Virus record (IMG/VR): IMGVR_UViG_3300047444_000198
Location: 1-64,000 of that record
Length of the DNA stretch: 64,000 nt
Strand: one strand, 5' to 3'
Source of the DNA: a virus
A program made the position numbers and the translations under genes. The notes beneath the pieces are model-generated. The model was not told the DNA's origin, did not search any database, and saw only the letters and a program-made list of their open reading frames with translations. This document shows, piece after piece, positions 46,392-53,171 of this stretch (position 1 is its first letter; every line of letters begins with the position of its first letter).

Positions 46392-47051
46392 CTATTGCTT
46401 GCAGGCACGCCTGTGAGTCAAGCACACCAGGACCACGCCCACCAGCACCGACATGACTCCAACACTCCCCAGGGGCACGCTCGGGCTACCGGTGACCGGC
46501 AGGGAGGCAGCCGGGGCCGTTGTTGCCACATGGTGCGACTTGGGTGGGCCTGTACGGACCTCTGAGGCCGTCTTGTCAGTGTCAGTGGCTACCGGTGACC
46601 CTGCCAGCGCCGTTGACGGCTCCTGCGCCACTACAGCGGTCGTGGTGGTGGGATCAGGCGTGGTAGCTCGGGGACTGTCACAGGACACAGGCTCCTGCGT
46701 GGGTGATCCAGGGACGATGCACACCGGCACGCCGCCGATGACCGTCTGGTGCGGGGTGGTATCAACCGGGGCCGTGGTCGTGGTAGTGGGCGCGCCACAC
46801 GCCACGTCTCGGGATGCAGTCCAAGGAGTGAACACCTTGGTACCGTCTGACAACGTGCCAGCGACCCGGCCGCTCTCGCTCAGAGTGTTGCGAAGCTGAG
46901 CCGTGATGGCCTTGCTCTCGCCCGGTCCCAGGTCCAAGCCGACGATCCATGAGTCGGCCGTGGCACTCTGACCGTGGAAGGCCAGCGCCGCATCGTTGGT
47001 GATGGTGACTACCACGTGGTAGTCACAGTCCATCGAGCCGTTGGCGATCAT
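46392..47051 (-). CDS. LPXTG-type surface protein 2, no visible signal peptide
   Basis: 219 residues. An N-terminal beta domain (YHVVVTITNDAALAFHGQSA ... GLDLGPGESKAIT) resembles a cellulose-binding-like or Ig-like fold. A Thr/Pro linker with two Cys-containing segments follows, then SLPVTG, a hydrophobic helix (VGVMSVLVGVVLVCL) and RRACKQ. The sorting signal is complete but no export signal is seen before the domain; the start is fixed by an ATGA overlap. A 13-mer encodes VATDTDKT. Confidence 0.75.
   Translation of the reverse strand: MIANGSMDCDYHVVVTITNDAALAFHGQSATADSWIVGLDLGPGESKAITAQLRNTLSESGRVAGTLSDGTKVFTPWTASRDVACGAPTTTTTAPVDTTPHQTVIGGVPVCIVPGSPTQEPVSCDSPRATTPDPTTTTAVVAQEPSTALAGSPVATDTDKTASEVRTGPPKSHHVATTAPAASLPVTGSPSVPLGSVGVMSVLVGVVLVCLTHRRACKQ
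46575..46587 (-). repeat. 13-mer CACTGACACTGAC
   Basis: In LPXTG protein 2, encoding TDTD. Confidence 0.9.
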
Positions 47052-47485
47052 GCCTGGCCCATGATGTTGCGGGCGTCCCGAATGAGAGTCACCAGCGTGC
47101 CCGGAGCGCCGTCAGTGGTGAAGTCGTCAGCGACGTGACGAACGAAGCTCGCAAGCTCGCCCACGTCGTACCCCTCGCTGGGCGAGTCTCCCTCGGGGCT
47201 GTCGCCGTACATGAGCCAGTTGCTCAGCGTCTCGTCCAGGTCGGTGATCTTCTCCATGGCGTCGTCGCCGTAGAACTTGATCTCACAGCCAACAGAGCCG
47301 TAGACGATGTGGAGCGTGTGACCGGTGCGACCGATGACCTCGACGCCATTGCTGGTGTAGCGCTCGGGCACGCTGGTGAGTTGAACGCTGGTGACGGTGT
47401 CCAGCTTAATCGTCTTGCGCTGGCCGAAGGTGTCCCACAGGCAGATAGCTCGGGCGTTGACGACGTAGTCGGTGTAACTGCTCAT
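47048..47485 (-). CDS. Hypothetical protein upstream of LPXTG 2
   Basis: 145 residues. A PH-like beta domain (KTIKLDTVTSVQLTSVPERY ... GHTLHIVYGSVGCEIKFYG) and a helical C-terminus (ELASFVRHVADDFTT). TAGACT 6 nt before the ATG; the stop overlaps LPXTG 2 (ATGA), so the pair is co-expressed. Confidence 0.62.
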   Translation of the reverse strand: MSSYTDYVVNARAICLWDTFGQRKTIKLDTVTSVQLTSVPERYTSNGVEVIGRTGHTLHIVYGSVGCEIKFYGDDAMEKITDLDETLSNWLMYGDSPEGDSPSEGYDVGELASFVRHVADDFTTDGAPGTLVTLIRDARNIMGQA

Positions 47486-47536
47486 GCAGTCAGTCTAGTT
47501 GCGTTGACTCAACAGCGCATGAGTCGTTCGGCTCAT
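47486..47536 (-). promoter_or_regulatory. Start cassette of the 47485 gene
   Basis: Hairpin near 47519-47536, palindrome 47503-47513, TAGACT 47492-47497, 6 nt, ATG. Confidence 0.7.
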
Positions 47537-47879
47537 CTTCCAGCACGTCCCACACGTTGGTCACGAACTCGACCAGGGGCAGGATGGGATCACCGCGCTT
47601 GCACGTCCACTGCACCAGGCCCAAGCCGGTCAACCGGCGCACGTGACCTTGTACACAGGACGTGCTGAGACCGGTCCTGTCGCGCAGATCGTGAATGCTC
47701 TCCACGCCGTCCATGACATGGAACAGAAGCTCGGTAGCAGTCGGACCCACGGCCTCGAAGCCACGCATGCGCCAGTAGCCGATCTGCTGCGGTCGCCAGT
47801 TGGGACCTAGCTGCTGCGGCGCAGAGGGCGGAACTACAAGAGCCTCCGGAGAGGCAGGGTCATCCGGAGGCTCCTGCAT
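47490..47879 (-). CDS. Winged helix-turn-helix regulator with cassette-encoded tail
   Basis: 129 residues. PTATELLFHVMDGVESIHDL, RTGLSTSCVQGHVRRLTGLG and LVQWTCKRGD form a MarR/ArsR-like winged helix. The tail DEPNDSCAVESTQLD comes from the next cassette. TACACT 7 nt before the ATG. Candidate regulator of the downstream LPXTG operon or the cassettes. Confidence 0.72.
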   Translation of the reverse strand: MQEPPDDPASPEALVVPPSAPQQLGPNWRPQQIGYWRMRGFEAVGPTATELLFHVMDGVESIHDLRDRTGLSTSCVQGHVRRLTGLGLVQWTCKRGDPILPLVEFVTNVWDVLEDEPNDSCAVESTQLD

Positions 47880-47886
47880 CGGTTCC

Positions 47887-47892
47887 AGTGTA
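47887..47892 (-). promoter_or_regulatory. -10 box TACACT of the winged-helix regulator
   Basis: 7 nt before the ATG at 47879; a GAGCCGTTTGGCCC hairpin variant lies upstream but no GTTGASTCAAC. Confidence 0.6.
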
Positions 47893-47938
47893 GCGGCTTT
47901 GGCACCCTCTACACATGGGCCAAACGGCTCATTCGACT

Positions 47939-47951
47939 GTCAGTGTCAGTG
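47939..47951 (-). repeat. 13-mer CACTGACACTGAC
   Basis: Intergenic, upstream of the winged-helix regulator. Confidence 0.9.
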
Positions 47952-47991
47952 GGCGAATCGTGATGACTCACCATGACAGGAACGTGTGTTC

Positions 47992-48108
47992 TTACCCCTC
48001 CTTGGGGGTGCTGCGTGGTGCAGGCTCGGGCGGCGCAGCATCGAGCACAGCATCGAGCAGTTCGCCGGGGTTGGGCAGGGGCTTGACGTCGAGCGGTTCG
48101 TCATTCAT
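47992..48108 (-). CDS. 38-residue proline-rich peptide
   Basis: NDEPLDVKPLPNPGELLDAV, then a Pro-rich end. ATG overlaps the glycosidase stop (ATGA). Only the overlap supports it as a gene. Confidence 0.4.
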   Translation of the reverse strand: MNDEPLDVKPLPNPGELLDAVLDAAPPEPAPRSTPKEG

Positions 48109-49358
48109 GAAGGCCACGCTTTCGTAAAGATGTTCTGCTTCATGTCCCGGTAGATCTGGTACTTGGTACCACTTGTGGCCTGCCACCCAAAGCTGTCCTC
48201 TCGACCGTCGCCGGTCTTGCGGTCGATGGCACAGAACCAGAAGAACGGGCCGAGACGGTTGGCGTACTGGTTGAGGCAGCCACCGGGGAGGTAGGCGTTG
48301 AGCGCATCCTGAGCCCGCTGTGACTGCGTGGCCTGATTGCCACCCACGGCGCTACGGGGACAACCGGTCTCGGTGGTCCACAAGCTCACGCCCCGCCCTG
48401 GTGCGTACTTGTCGATGATGGCGAGCGCCGCCGCCACTGCCTTGGGTGACCATGACGGCCAGTTACCCACGTCCTTGCACGCCGTGTCGGTGTCCAAGTA
48501 CGGGTGCCAACCGACAGCATCGCAGGCCGAGAACAGACCTTTCTGGCCGTAGCTCTCGATGGTGGACAACGCGCCACACCCTGGCGGGGACGGCTGGCCG
48601 GTGGACTGGAACACCGTGTCGGCCGTGGACAGGCCTCCGCTCACGACGATCATCTGAGGCACTGACGCCTTGATCGCCGGGTAGGCAGCCTTCATCATGC
48701 GCGTGTACTTGCCTCGGTAGGCGTCATCCGTGGACGGCTGGCCGGTCCAGAAGCCGGAGAGATTCTGCTCGTTCCACAACTCGATGGCGGTCACGCCCAT
48801 GTTCCACAGGTGCCCCGCCGCCTTGCTGCACCAGTCGGCATAGTCCCCGTCGTTGGTGGGCGGGTTCTTGTCGTTGGACGCCCCGTTCATCCATTGAGGC
48901 AACATGTACAGAATCGGTAGAGGCTTGATTCCGCGGGTCAGGGCCACTTGGACCCAGCGGTCAGTGTCGGCCCAGTTGTAGACGCCCTTCTGCGGGGACA
49001 CCTGGCGCACCGGGTAGTCACCACGCCACCAGCCCGCGCCGACGTCCTTGATTATGTCGCCCTGTTGGGCCAGGAAGTCAGACGGCACGCCCTGCACCTG
49101 CTCTAGCGGCATGGAGAACGCGCCATAGCGCTGGCCGAGAGTCTGTGTGGTCGTGGGCGGCTGGATCGGGGGCTGGATGGGCGGCTCAACCGGGGGTGTG
49201 ACGGGCGGCTTGTACGCCGCTAGGGCGTCAGCGTCGGCATTGATCGCCGCCGCTGCGTTGTTGACGTTGGTCGCCTGTTGAGTCAGGGCGGTGCCGACGT
49301 TGGTTAGGGCGGTGGCCTGCTTACGCAGGTCATCGATGACTGGTTGCAGGTCACTCAT
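48105..49358 (-). CDS. GH39-like (clan GH-A) glycoside hydrolase
   Basis: 417 residues. N-terminal coiled coil (residues ~5-50), a proline-rich hinge (PPVEPPIQPPIQPP), then a TIM-barrel-like domain. Its acid/base motif AIELWNEQNLSGFW is at about residue 190 and the nucleophile motif SLWTTETGCPR at about 325; this pairing is typical of GH39 and PslG-like endoglycosidases. No signal peptide. Likely cleaves a host exopolysaccharide or wall glycan; the coiled coil suggests oligomerisation or virion attachment. Confidence 0.8.
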   Translation of the reverse strand: MSDLQPVIDDLRKQATALTNVGTALTQQATNVNNAAAAINADADALAAYKPPVTPPVEPPIQPPIQPPTTTQTLGQRYGAFSMPLEQVQGVPSDFLAQQGDIIKDVGAGWWRGDYPVRQVSPQKGVYNWADTDRWVQVALTRGIKPLPILYMLPQWMNGASNDKNPPTNDGDYADWCSKAAGHLWNMGVTAIELWNEQNLSGFWTGQPSTDDAYRGKYTRMMKAAYPAIKASVPQMIVVSGGLSTADTVFQSTGQPSPPGCGALSTIESYGQKGLFSACDAVGWHPYLDTDTACKDVGNWPSWSPKAVAAALAIIDKYAPGRGVSLWTTETGCPRSAVGGNQATQSQRAQDALNAYLPGGCLNQYANRLGPFFWFCAIDRKTGDGREDSFGWQATSGTKYQIYRDMKQNIFTKAWPS

Positions 49359-49384
49359 GCAACCGAACCGTAACACGTCACCAC

Positions 49385-49654
49385 TTACCCCTCAGCGACC
49401 AGCCGTTCAGCCTCCACGAACAGATCCAGGTCGAAGATGCGTACCAGGTGGAAGGCCCGACACAGGTCGCCGCCGTCCTCGTCAACGATGATCCGGTTGT
49501 GATCGCCCTTGACCATGGCATCGATGGCGTCGCGGCAGTCCGGGATGGCGTTGGGGCACTCCATCGCCCACGTCATCCACCACGTGAGCGCATGCTCGGT
49601 GCCCTTGAACAGGATCATCTCGGGCAGGAGTTGAGCCAGCGGGTGTTCAGTCAT
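49385..49654 (-). CDS. Hypothetical protein
   Basis: 89 residues, helical and acidic (LAQLLPEMILFKGTEHALTW ... VRIFDLDLFVEAERLVAE). ATGA overlap with the upstream gene. Function unknown. Confidence 0.6.
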   Translation of the reverse strand: MTEHPLAQLLPEMILFKGTEHALTWWMTWAMECPNAIPDCRDAIDAMVKGDHNRIIVDEDGGDLCRAFHLVRIFDLDLFVEAERLVAEG

Positions 49655-49851
49655 CCGTCCAGCCTCTTGCACGTGGCGCATTCCGGAGCATCTGATGCGG
49701 TGCCCTTCCACGTGGAGTACGTGATGAGCACGCCACACAGGGTCAGTTCAGCACCACCAGGGATACCACGGACGTGGTGAGCGGCGACGTGCTGCTCAGT
49801 TGCCAGGCCCTCGGCATTGACCGAGACGTCGGGGTAGTTGACCGTAGTCAT
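49651..49851 (-). CDS. Small Cys-containing protein
   Basis: 66 residues: EQHVAAHHVRGIPGGAELTL, CGVLITYSTW and a C-terminal APECATCKRL. The layout resembles small actinophage zinc-binding proteins. ATGA overlaps at both ends. Confidence 0.62.
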   Translation of the reverse strand: MTTVNYPDVSVNAEGLATEQHVAAHHVRGIPGGAELTLCGVLITYSTWKGTASDAPECATCKRLDG

Positions 49852-50018
49852 GACGTCAGGTAGTTCACGACGATGTTGCGGGCGTCGGGCCACTCGATCT
49901 CGACCTGCTCGGCGTAGACAGCAGCCGTGATCTCATCGGAGAAGGGCACCGAGAAGTGCTCAGGCCCAGCGAAGTGCGGACCATCGATGGAGAAGGTGAC
50001 GGAGTGGGTGGGAGGCAT
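49848..50018 (-). CDS. Small hypothetical protein
   Basis: 56 residues: THSVTFSIDGPHFAGPEHFS, then VYAEQVEIEWPDARNIVVN, beta-rich. TAGACT 6 nt before the ATG; ATGA overlap downstream. Missed by length cut-offs but well supported. Confidence 0.62.
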   Translation of the reverse strand: MPPTHSVTFSIDGPHFAGPEHFSVPFSDEITAAVYAEQVEIEWPDARNIVVNYLTS

Positions 50019-50067
50019 GGTCTCAGTCTACTCCCTCTGTTGAGTCATCACCATGGGTCATTCGGCC
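50019..50067 (-). promoter_or_regulatory. Start cassette of the 50018 gene
   Basis: Hairpin-like GGGCCGAATGACCC near 50054-50067, degenerate palindrome near 50039-50048, TAGACT 50025-50030, 6 nt, ATG. Confidence 0.65.
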
Positions 50068-50158
50068 CTCCGTGGTCTGCGCGCCATACCTCGTAACGAG
50101 CCTTGACGATCACCAGGACTGTCAGTGTCAGTGCACTCAACAGCGCGATGCGCTTCAT
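50048..50158 (-). CDS. 36-residue membrane peptide
   Basis: MKRIALLSALTLTVLVIVKA then RYEVWRADHGGPNDPW: a short N-terminal transmembrane helix and a soluble tail. The 13-mer repeat encodes ALTLT inside the helix. ATGA overlap with the upstream gene. Confidence 0.55.
   Translation of the reverse strand: MKRIALLSALTLTVLVIVKARYEVWRADHGGPNDPW
50121..50133 (-). repeat. 13-mer CACTGACACTGAC
   Basis: In the 36-residue membrane peptide, encoding ALTLT. Confidence 0.9.
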
Positions 50159-50337
50159 ATCGTGCCCCTGAGCATCACACTCTTGACCGTGACCGTTATC
50201 TCGGGACTCAGATCTTCGGCCTCAGCAGCGATGGCCTCGGCCAGAGTGTTGATGTTGAGCGTCGGCTCGTCAGGATTGGGCGGCTCGTGATGCACCACCC
50301 GCAGCGTCACCTCGTACTCGTAATCGTGCGCCTTCAT
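50155..50337 (-). CDS. Small hypothetical protein
   Basis: 60 residues: HDYEYEVTLRVVHHEPPNPD, then LAEAIAAEAEDLSPEITVTV. Beta-alpha-beta-like. ATGA overlaps on both sides. Confidence 0.6.
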   Translation of the reverse strand: MKAHDYEYEVTLRVVHHEPPNPDEPTLNINTLAEAIAAEAEDLSPEITVTVKSVMLRGTI

Positions 50338-50564
50338 GCGTACGGGCCGCTCGGATTGTACGGGCGCACCGTCACGTCACCAGGCTTGTCCCACACCACG
50401 GTCCCTGATTCCAGGTCCAGGATGTACGGGGCATTGTCCCACGTGGGCGACTCCATCCAGTCGGTGAGCCGCAGAGCATCGTCAGGCGCGAAGCCCTGAC
50501 GCTCCATGGTGCGGCGAAGGGACGCCCGCCGCCATGCCTTACGAAACGTCTGACGCTTGCCCAT
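50334..50564 (-). CDS. Small hypothetical protein
   Basis: 76 residues, basic start (KRQTFRKAWRRASLRRTMER) and beta end (APYILDLESGTVVWDKPGDV). It overlaps the upstream gene by 26 nt. Function unknown. Confidence 0.57.
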   Translation of the reverse strand: MGKRQTFRKAWRRASLRRTMERQGFAPDDALRLTDWMESPTWDNAPYILDLESGTVVWDKPGDVTVRPYNPSGPYA

Positions 50565-50955
50565 GCTCTGTCCCTCTCGTCTCTTTGACCCACCCTGCCC
50601 ACCAGGACAGAGCATCGTACAGGTTCGGTACCTCGGGGAAAGTCTCGGGGTGACCGAACCAGGTGGAGCGGACCACGCTATTGCCGTGCACGTCGTAGCC
50701 CTTGAAGATGGCGACGTAGTCACTGGTCGTGACCGTCTTGGCCCGGTGGAACAGCGACCGGCGCACGTCCACCAGCCACGCGTACTCGTAGTCGAAGTCA
50801 GCGAACGCCTGTACCCACATCCACGTGGTGTCGTCCACTCGGGTGCCCTCGGCCGGTTGCACGGCAGCCAGCTTGTTCAGGATGCCCGCTAGCTCGTCGT
50901 TCACCAGATCGGTGCCGTGGATGGCCCGACGTTGGGCCGCAGTAGCAGTCATCAC
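50539..50955 (-). CDS. Hypothetical protein
   Basis: 138 residues: helical start (LVNDELAGILNKLAAVQPAE), then TWMWVQAFADFDYEYAWLVD and VAIFKGYDVHGNSVVRSTWF. TAGATT lies 6 nt before the GTG at 50955; an ATG follows at once. Confidence 0.6.
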   Translation of the reverse strand: MMTATAAQRRAIHGTDLVNDELAGILNKLAAVQPAEGTRVDDTTWMWVQAFADFDYEYAWLVDVRRSLFHRAKTVTTSDYVAIFKGYDVHGNSVVRSTWFGHPETFPEVPNLYDALSWWAGWVKETRGTEHGQASDVS

Positions 50956-51077
50956 CGCCCCAATCTAAAGACGGTGATGACGAGAGCGAGCAGAGAGACC
51001 GGACGGACCCGCCGCTGCTCACGGTACCGGAGCGCTCGGGGCTGCTTCCGCAGCCGCATGGGAGGCATGGGGAGCAT
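50952..51077 (-). CDS. 41-residue basic membrane peptide
   Basis: Basic N-terminus (MRLRKQPRALRYREQRRVRP) and a short hydrophobic segment (VSLLALVITVF). TGATG overlap with the Ku stop and overlap with the next gene support it. Function unknown. Confidence 0.45.
   Translation of the reverse strand: MLPMPPMRLRKQPRALRYREQRRVRPVSLLALVITVFRLGR
50962..50967 (-). promoter_or_regulatory. -10 box TAGATT, leaderless type
   Basis: 6 nt before the GTG at 50955, inside the 41-residue peptide gene. Confidence 0.45.
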
Positions 51078-51880
51078 CAGACGGCCACCTTCCCCTTGTT
51101 GGCGTTGATGGACGCCATGAGGTCGGACAGGAGGTCAGGACCGGACGGCTGTGCGTCAAGGACCACCGCAGGCTCGACACCCGCCGCCTTGTTGTCCACG
51201 TAGGTCTGGATGGCCTGCGACGTGGTATCGACCAGTACCGGGGCGCTCACGCCCACGCTCTCGATCAGCGCCAGAGCAAGGTCGCTCTCCTGCTTGCTCA
51301 CGGTCGCCGTGGGCAGATCGATGGGCTGGCGGATGGCGTCGGCCGTGACCACGTACCGGAGGTCCCCGGCGCAGTCCAGGATGGCGTACCGGGCCGGTCC
51401 CCGCATGGCGAGCTTCACCAGCGCGACCACCTTGCGCTCCTTCATGGCAGCGAGCAACAGCGTCAGCGCCTTGACACCGGACGGGTCCGACTTGCCCTTC
51501 ACCCGGCGTGGCCTGATCTGGTACAGGCCTTCCGTGAGGTACTGGCCCAGGTTGCGGGTCTGGATGAACGTCTCGATGACGGCGATGCCCTTCGGCATGG
51601 TTGCGTCAACGATCTCGTCGTCGTCCAGCGTCACCCACGCACCGGACGTTGCCTCAGCACGGCGCACCACGTCAGCGCGATCGATGATGACACCGGTCGT
51701 CTTGTTGGTGAGCGCACGGCCCACCGGCTGCCAGGCGCCCTCAGCGTCCTTGGTGAACTCCTTGCGGGCGATCCGCACTTCCTCGGTGCCGGTGTAGGCC
51801 GAGACCGGAATGTTGAGCAGACCCCAGGAGATGGTGAAGGAGGTTGTGGCCCGGTTGGGAGTGGGGGCGATTGCTTTCAT
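51077..51880 (-). CDS. ku: Ku-like DNA end-binding protein
   Basis: 267 residues. TTSFTISWGLLNIPVSAYTG, TEEVRIARKEFT, then IIDRADVVR and TLDDDEIVDATMPKG follow the bacterial/phage Ku core, which forms a homodimeric ring around DNA ends. VKALTLLLAAMKERKVVALV and KLAMRGPARYAILDCAGDLR match the late core. No LigD-like ligase is in the window, so it may recruit the host enzyme or protect genome ends for circularisation, as proposed for mycobacteriophage Ku proteins. TAGAAT 6 nt before the ATG. Confidence 0.88.
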   Translation of the reverse strand: MKAIAPTPNRATTSFTISWGLLNIPVSAYTGTEEVRIARKEFTKDAEGAWQPVGRALTNKTTGVIIDRADVVRRAEATSGAWVTLDDDEIVDATMPKGIAVIETFIQTRNLGQYLTEGLYQIRPRRVKGKSDPSGVKALTLLLAAMKERKVVALVKLAMRGPARYAILDCAGDLRYVVTADAIRQPIDLPTATVSKQESDLALALIESVGVSAPVLVDTTSQAIQTYVDNKAAGVEPAVVLDAQPSGPDLLSDLMASINANKGKVAV

Positions 51881-51886
51881 GTCTCT

Positions 51887-51892
51887 ATTCTA
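51887..51892 (-). promoter_or_regulatory. -10 box TAGAAT of ku
   Basis: 6 nt before the ATG at 51880. Confidence 0.6.
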
Positions 51893-51940
51893 CTCTTTCC
51901 GTTCCTTGTACGTATGGGCCGTTCGTACCATTTGGTACCG

Positions 51941-51963
51941 CCCCTCACCCGAATGGTGAGGGG
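51941..51963 (-). terminator. Stem-loop at the 3' end of the AAA+ gene
   Basis: CCCCTCACC-cgaat-GGTGAGGGG, perfect 9-bp stem overlapping the stop codon at 51945-51947. Likely terminator; no long T-run. Confidence 0.55.
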
Positions 51964-52991
51964 CTGTCGGCGAAGTTGTCGCCAGAGCCAGTGAGCGGGT
52001 GCCGGTTGTCGGCAGCGTTCGCGATCAGGCCCTTGAACGACCGGGACTCGACAATCTCATCGAACACCAGTTTCTCGTCGGCCGTGAACATGGAGCGCAG
52101 GACGAACAGCGCCATGTCAACGCCATCCTCGATCACGTCTGAGCAGACCCGCATGAGCGCGCTGGTACCAACTGGCGTCCGGATATGGCCGGTGGCCCTC
52201 GCCTGGCGCAGAGCGTCACCCAGCGTGCGAACCGCATCGTTAGGGATCAGCCGGTGCTCGACCGTGGGATCGTAGGCCCATTCCAGGTGCCGGAACCGGT
52301 TGGCGAAGGCCTCATTCAGCGCACCCGCGCCCCGGTAGTTGGGGTTCATGGTGCCGACGATCCACAGGTCGGGACTGATGTGCACGGTCTCAGGCATGAA
52401 GCCGTCGCCGGGGACCTTGACGGCCTTGGCCCGGTTGGTGAACGAACGCCGCCAGTCGGCCATGGGATGCAGGGAGGACGTGACCCGCTCCGGCATCATG
52501 TTCACTTCGTCCAGGTAGAAGATGCCGCCGATCCTGGCAGCCATGTCAGCGATGCCGGGGAGCCAGACGATCTGCTCCTGGCCGGTCTCGGGATTGGTCC
52601 AGGCCGTGGGTTGACCGAACATGTCGAAGTCGGTGATGCCGTTGCTGGCCGAGAGGGTGAACACCGGGACCGGGAGCACCTTGCCATCACGGTTCAGGCC
52701 CATGGCCTCCCCGATGTGGATGGCGAGGACGTTGACGAGCATCGTCTTGCCACCCTGCGTGTCGCCCACCAGCAGGACGTTCTCCCGGCTGGCCCACTTC
52801 GCCAACAGGTACTCGACGTCAGTCTTGCCATTGGGCAGCTTGCGACTCACGTACTCCTGCACCAGCGCCGGATCGGGCCGGAACATGTCGAGACGAGGGT
52901 CATCGATGGTCAGCGCGACCGATTCCTCGTGCGTCACCGTCAGGTGGCGGGGAGCGGTGCGCTTCATCACTTTGGTGGGCTGCTCGGTCAC
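51945..52991 (-). CDS. MoxR/CobS-type AAA+ ATPase
   Basis: 348 residues. Walker A LVGDTQGGKTMLVN at about residue 75, Walker B GGIFYLDEVNMMP at about 155, sensor 1 WIVGTMNPNYRGAG, and arginine-finger region ALNEAFANRFRHLEW. The pattern matches MoxR/CobS AAA+ proteins, which act with VWA-domain partners; a VWA gene lies divergently 180 bp away. Unlike most genes here it has a leader: TAGAAT around 53021, then AGAGGA 5 nt before the GTG. Confidence 0.87.
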   Translation of the reverse strand: MTEQPTKVMKRTAPRHLTVTHEESVALTIDDPRLDMFRPDPALVQEYVSRKLPNGKTDVEYLLAKWASRENVLLVGDTQGGKTMLVNVLAIHIGEAMGLNRDGKVLPVPVFTLSASNGITDFDMFGQPTAWTNPETGQEQIVWLPGIADMAARIGGIFYLDEVNMMPERVTSSLHPMADWRRSFTNRAKAVKVPGDGFMPETVHISPDLWIVGTMNPNYRGAGALNEAFANRFRHLEWAYDPTVEHRLIPNDAVRTLGDALRQARATGHIRTPVGTSALMRVCSDVIEDGVDMALFVLRSMFTADEKLVFDEIVESRSFKGLIANAADNRHPLTGSGDNFADSPSPFG

Positions 52992-53171
52992 TGTCGTCCT
53001 CTCGTCTCAGGTTCGATGCCCATTCTAGCAAGGTCCCGTACCAGGTGCATGGGCCGAAAGCACCATTCTGTTGACTCACTACTCTCTCACGTGTTGACTC
53101 ACCCACCACCAGAGCCGAAATAGGTCTCCCGGCCCATGTAGTGGGTACGGTACCCTGCTAGACTGGTGCTC
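52992..53171. promoter_or_regulatory. Divergent promoter region between AAA+ and VWA genes
   Basis: 180 nt with a leftward TAGAAT near 53021-53027 and a rightward TAGACT at 53159-53164, 7 nt before the VWA ATG. Two GTTGACTCAC half-palindromes lie between. The 18-mer GGTCCCGTACCAGGTGCA at 53032-53049 recurs at 56285-56302. Confidence 0.6.
53159..53164 (+). promoter_or_regulatory. -10 box TAGACT of the VWA gene
   Basis: 7 nt before the ATG at 53172; the only TAGACT-type start seen on the plus strand. Confidence 0.65.

Noticed and set aside
52185-53123. 312-codon plus-strand frame opposite the AAA+ gene
   Set aside because: The minus strand has clear Walker A, Walker B and sensor motifs; this frame is its shadow.
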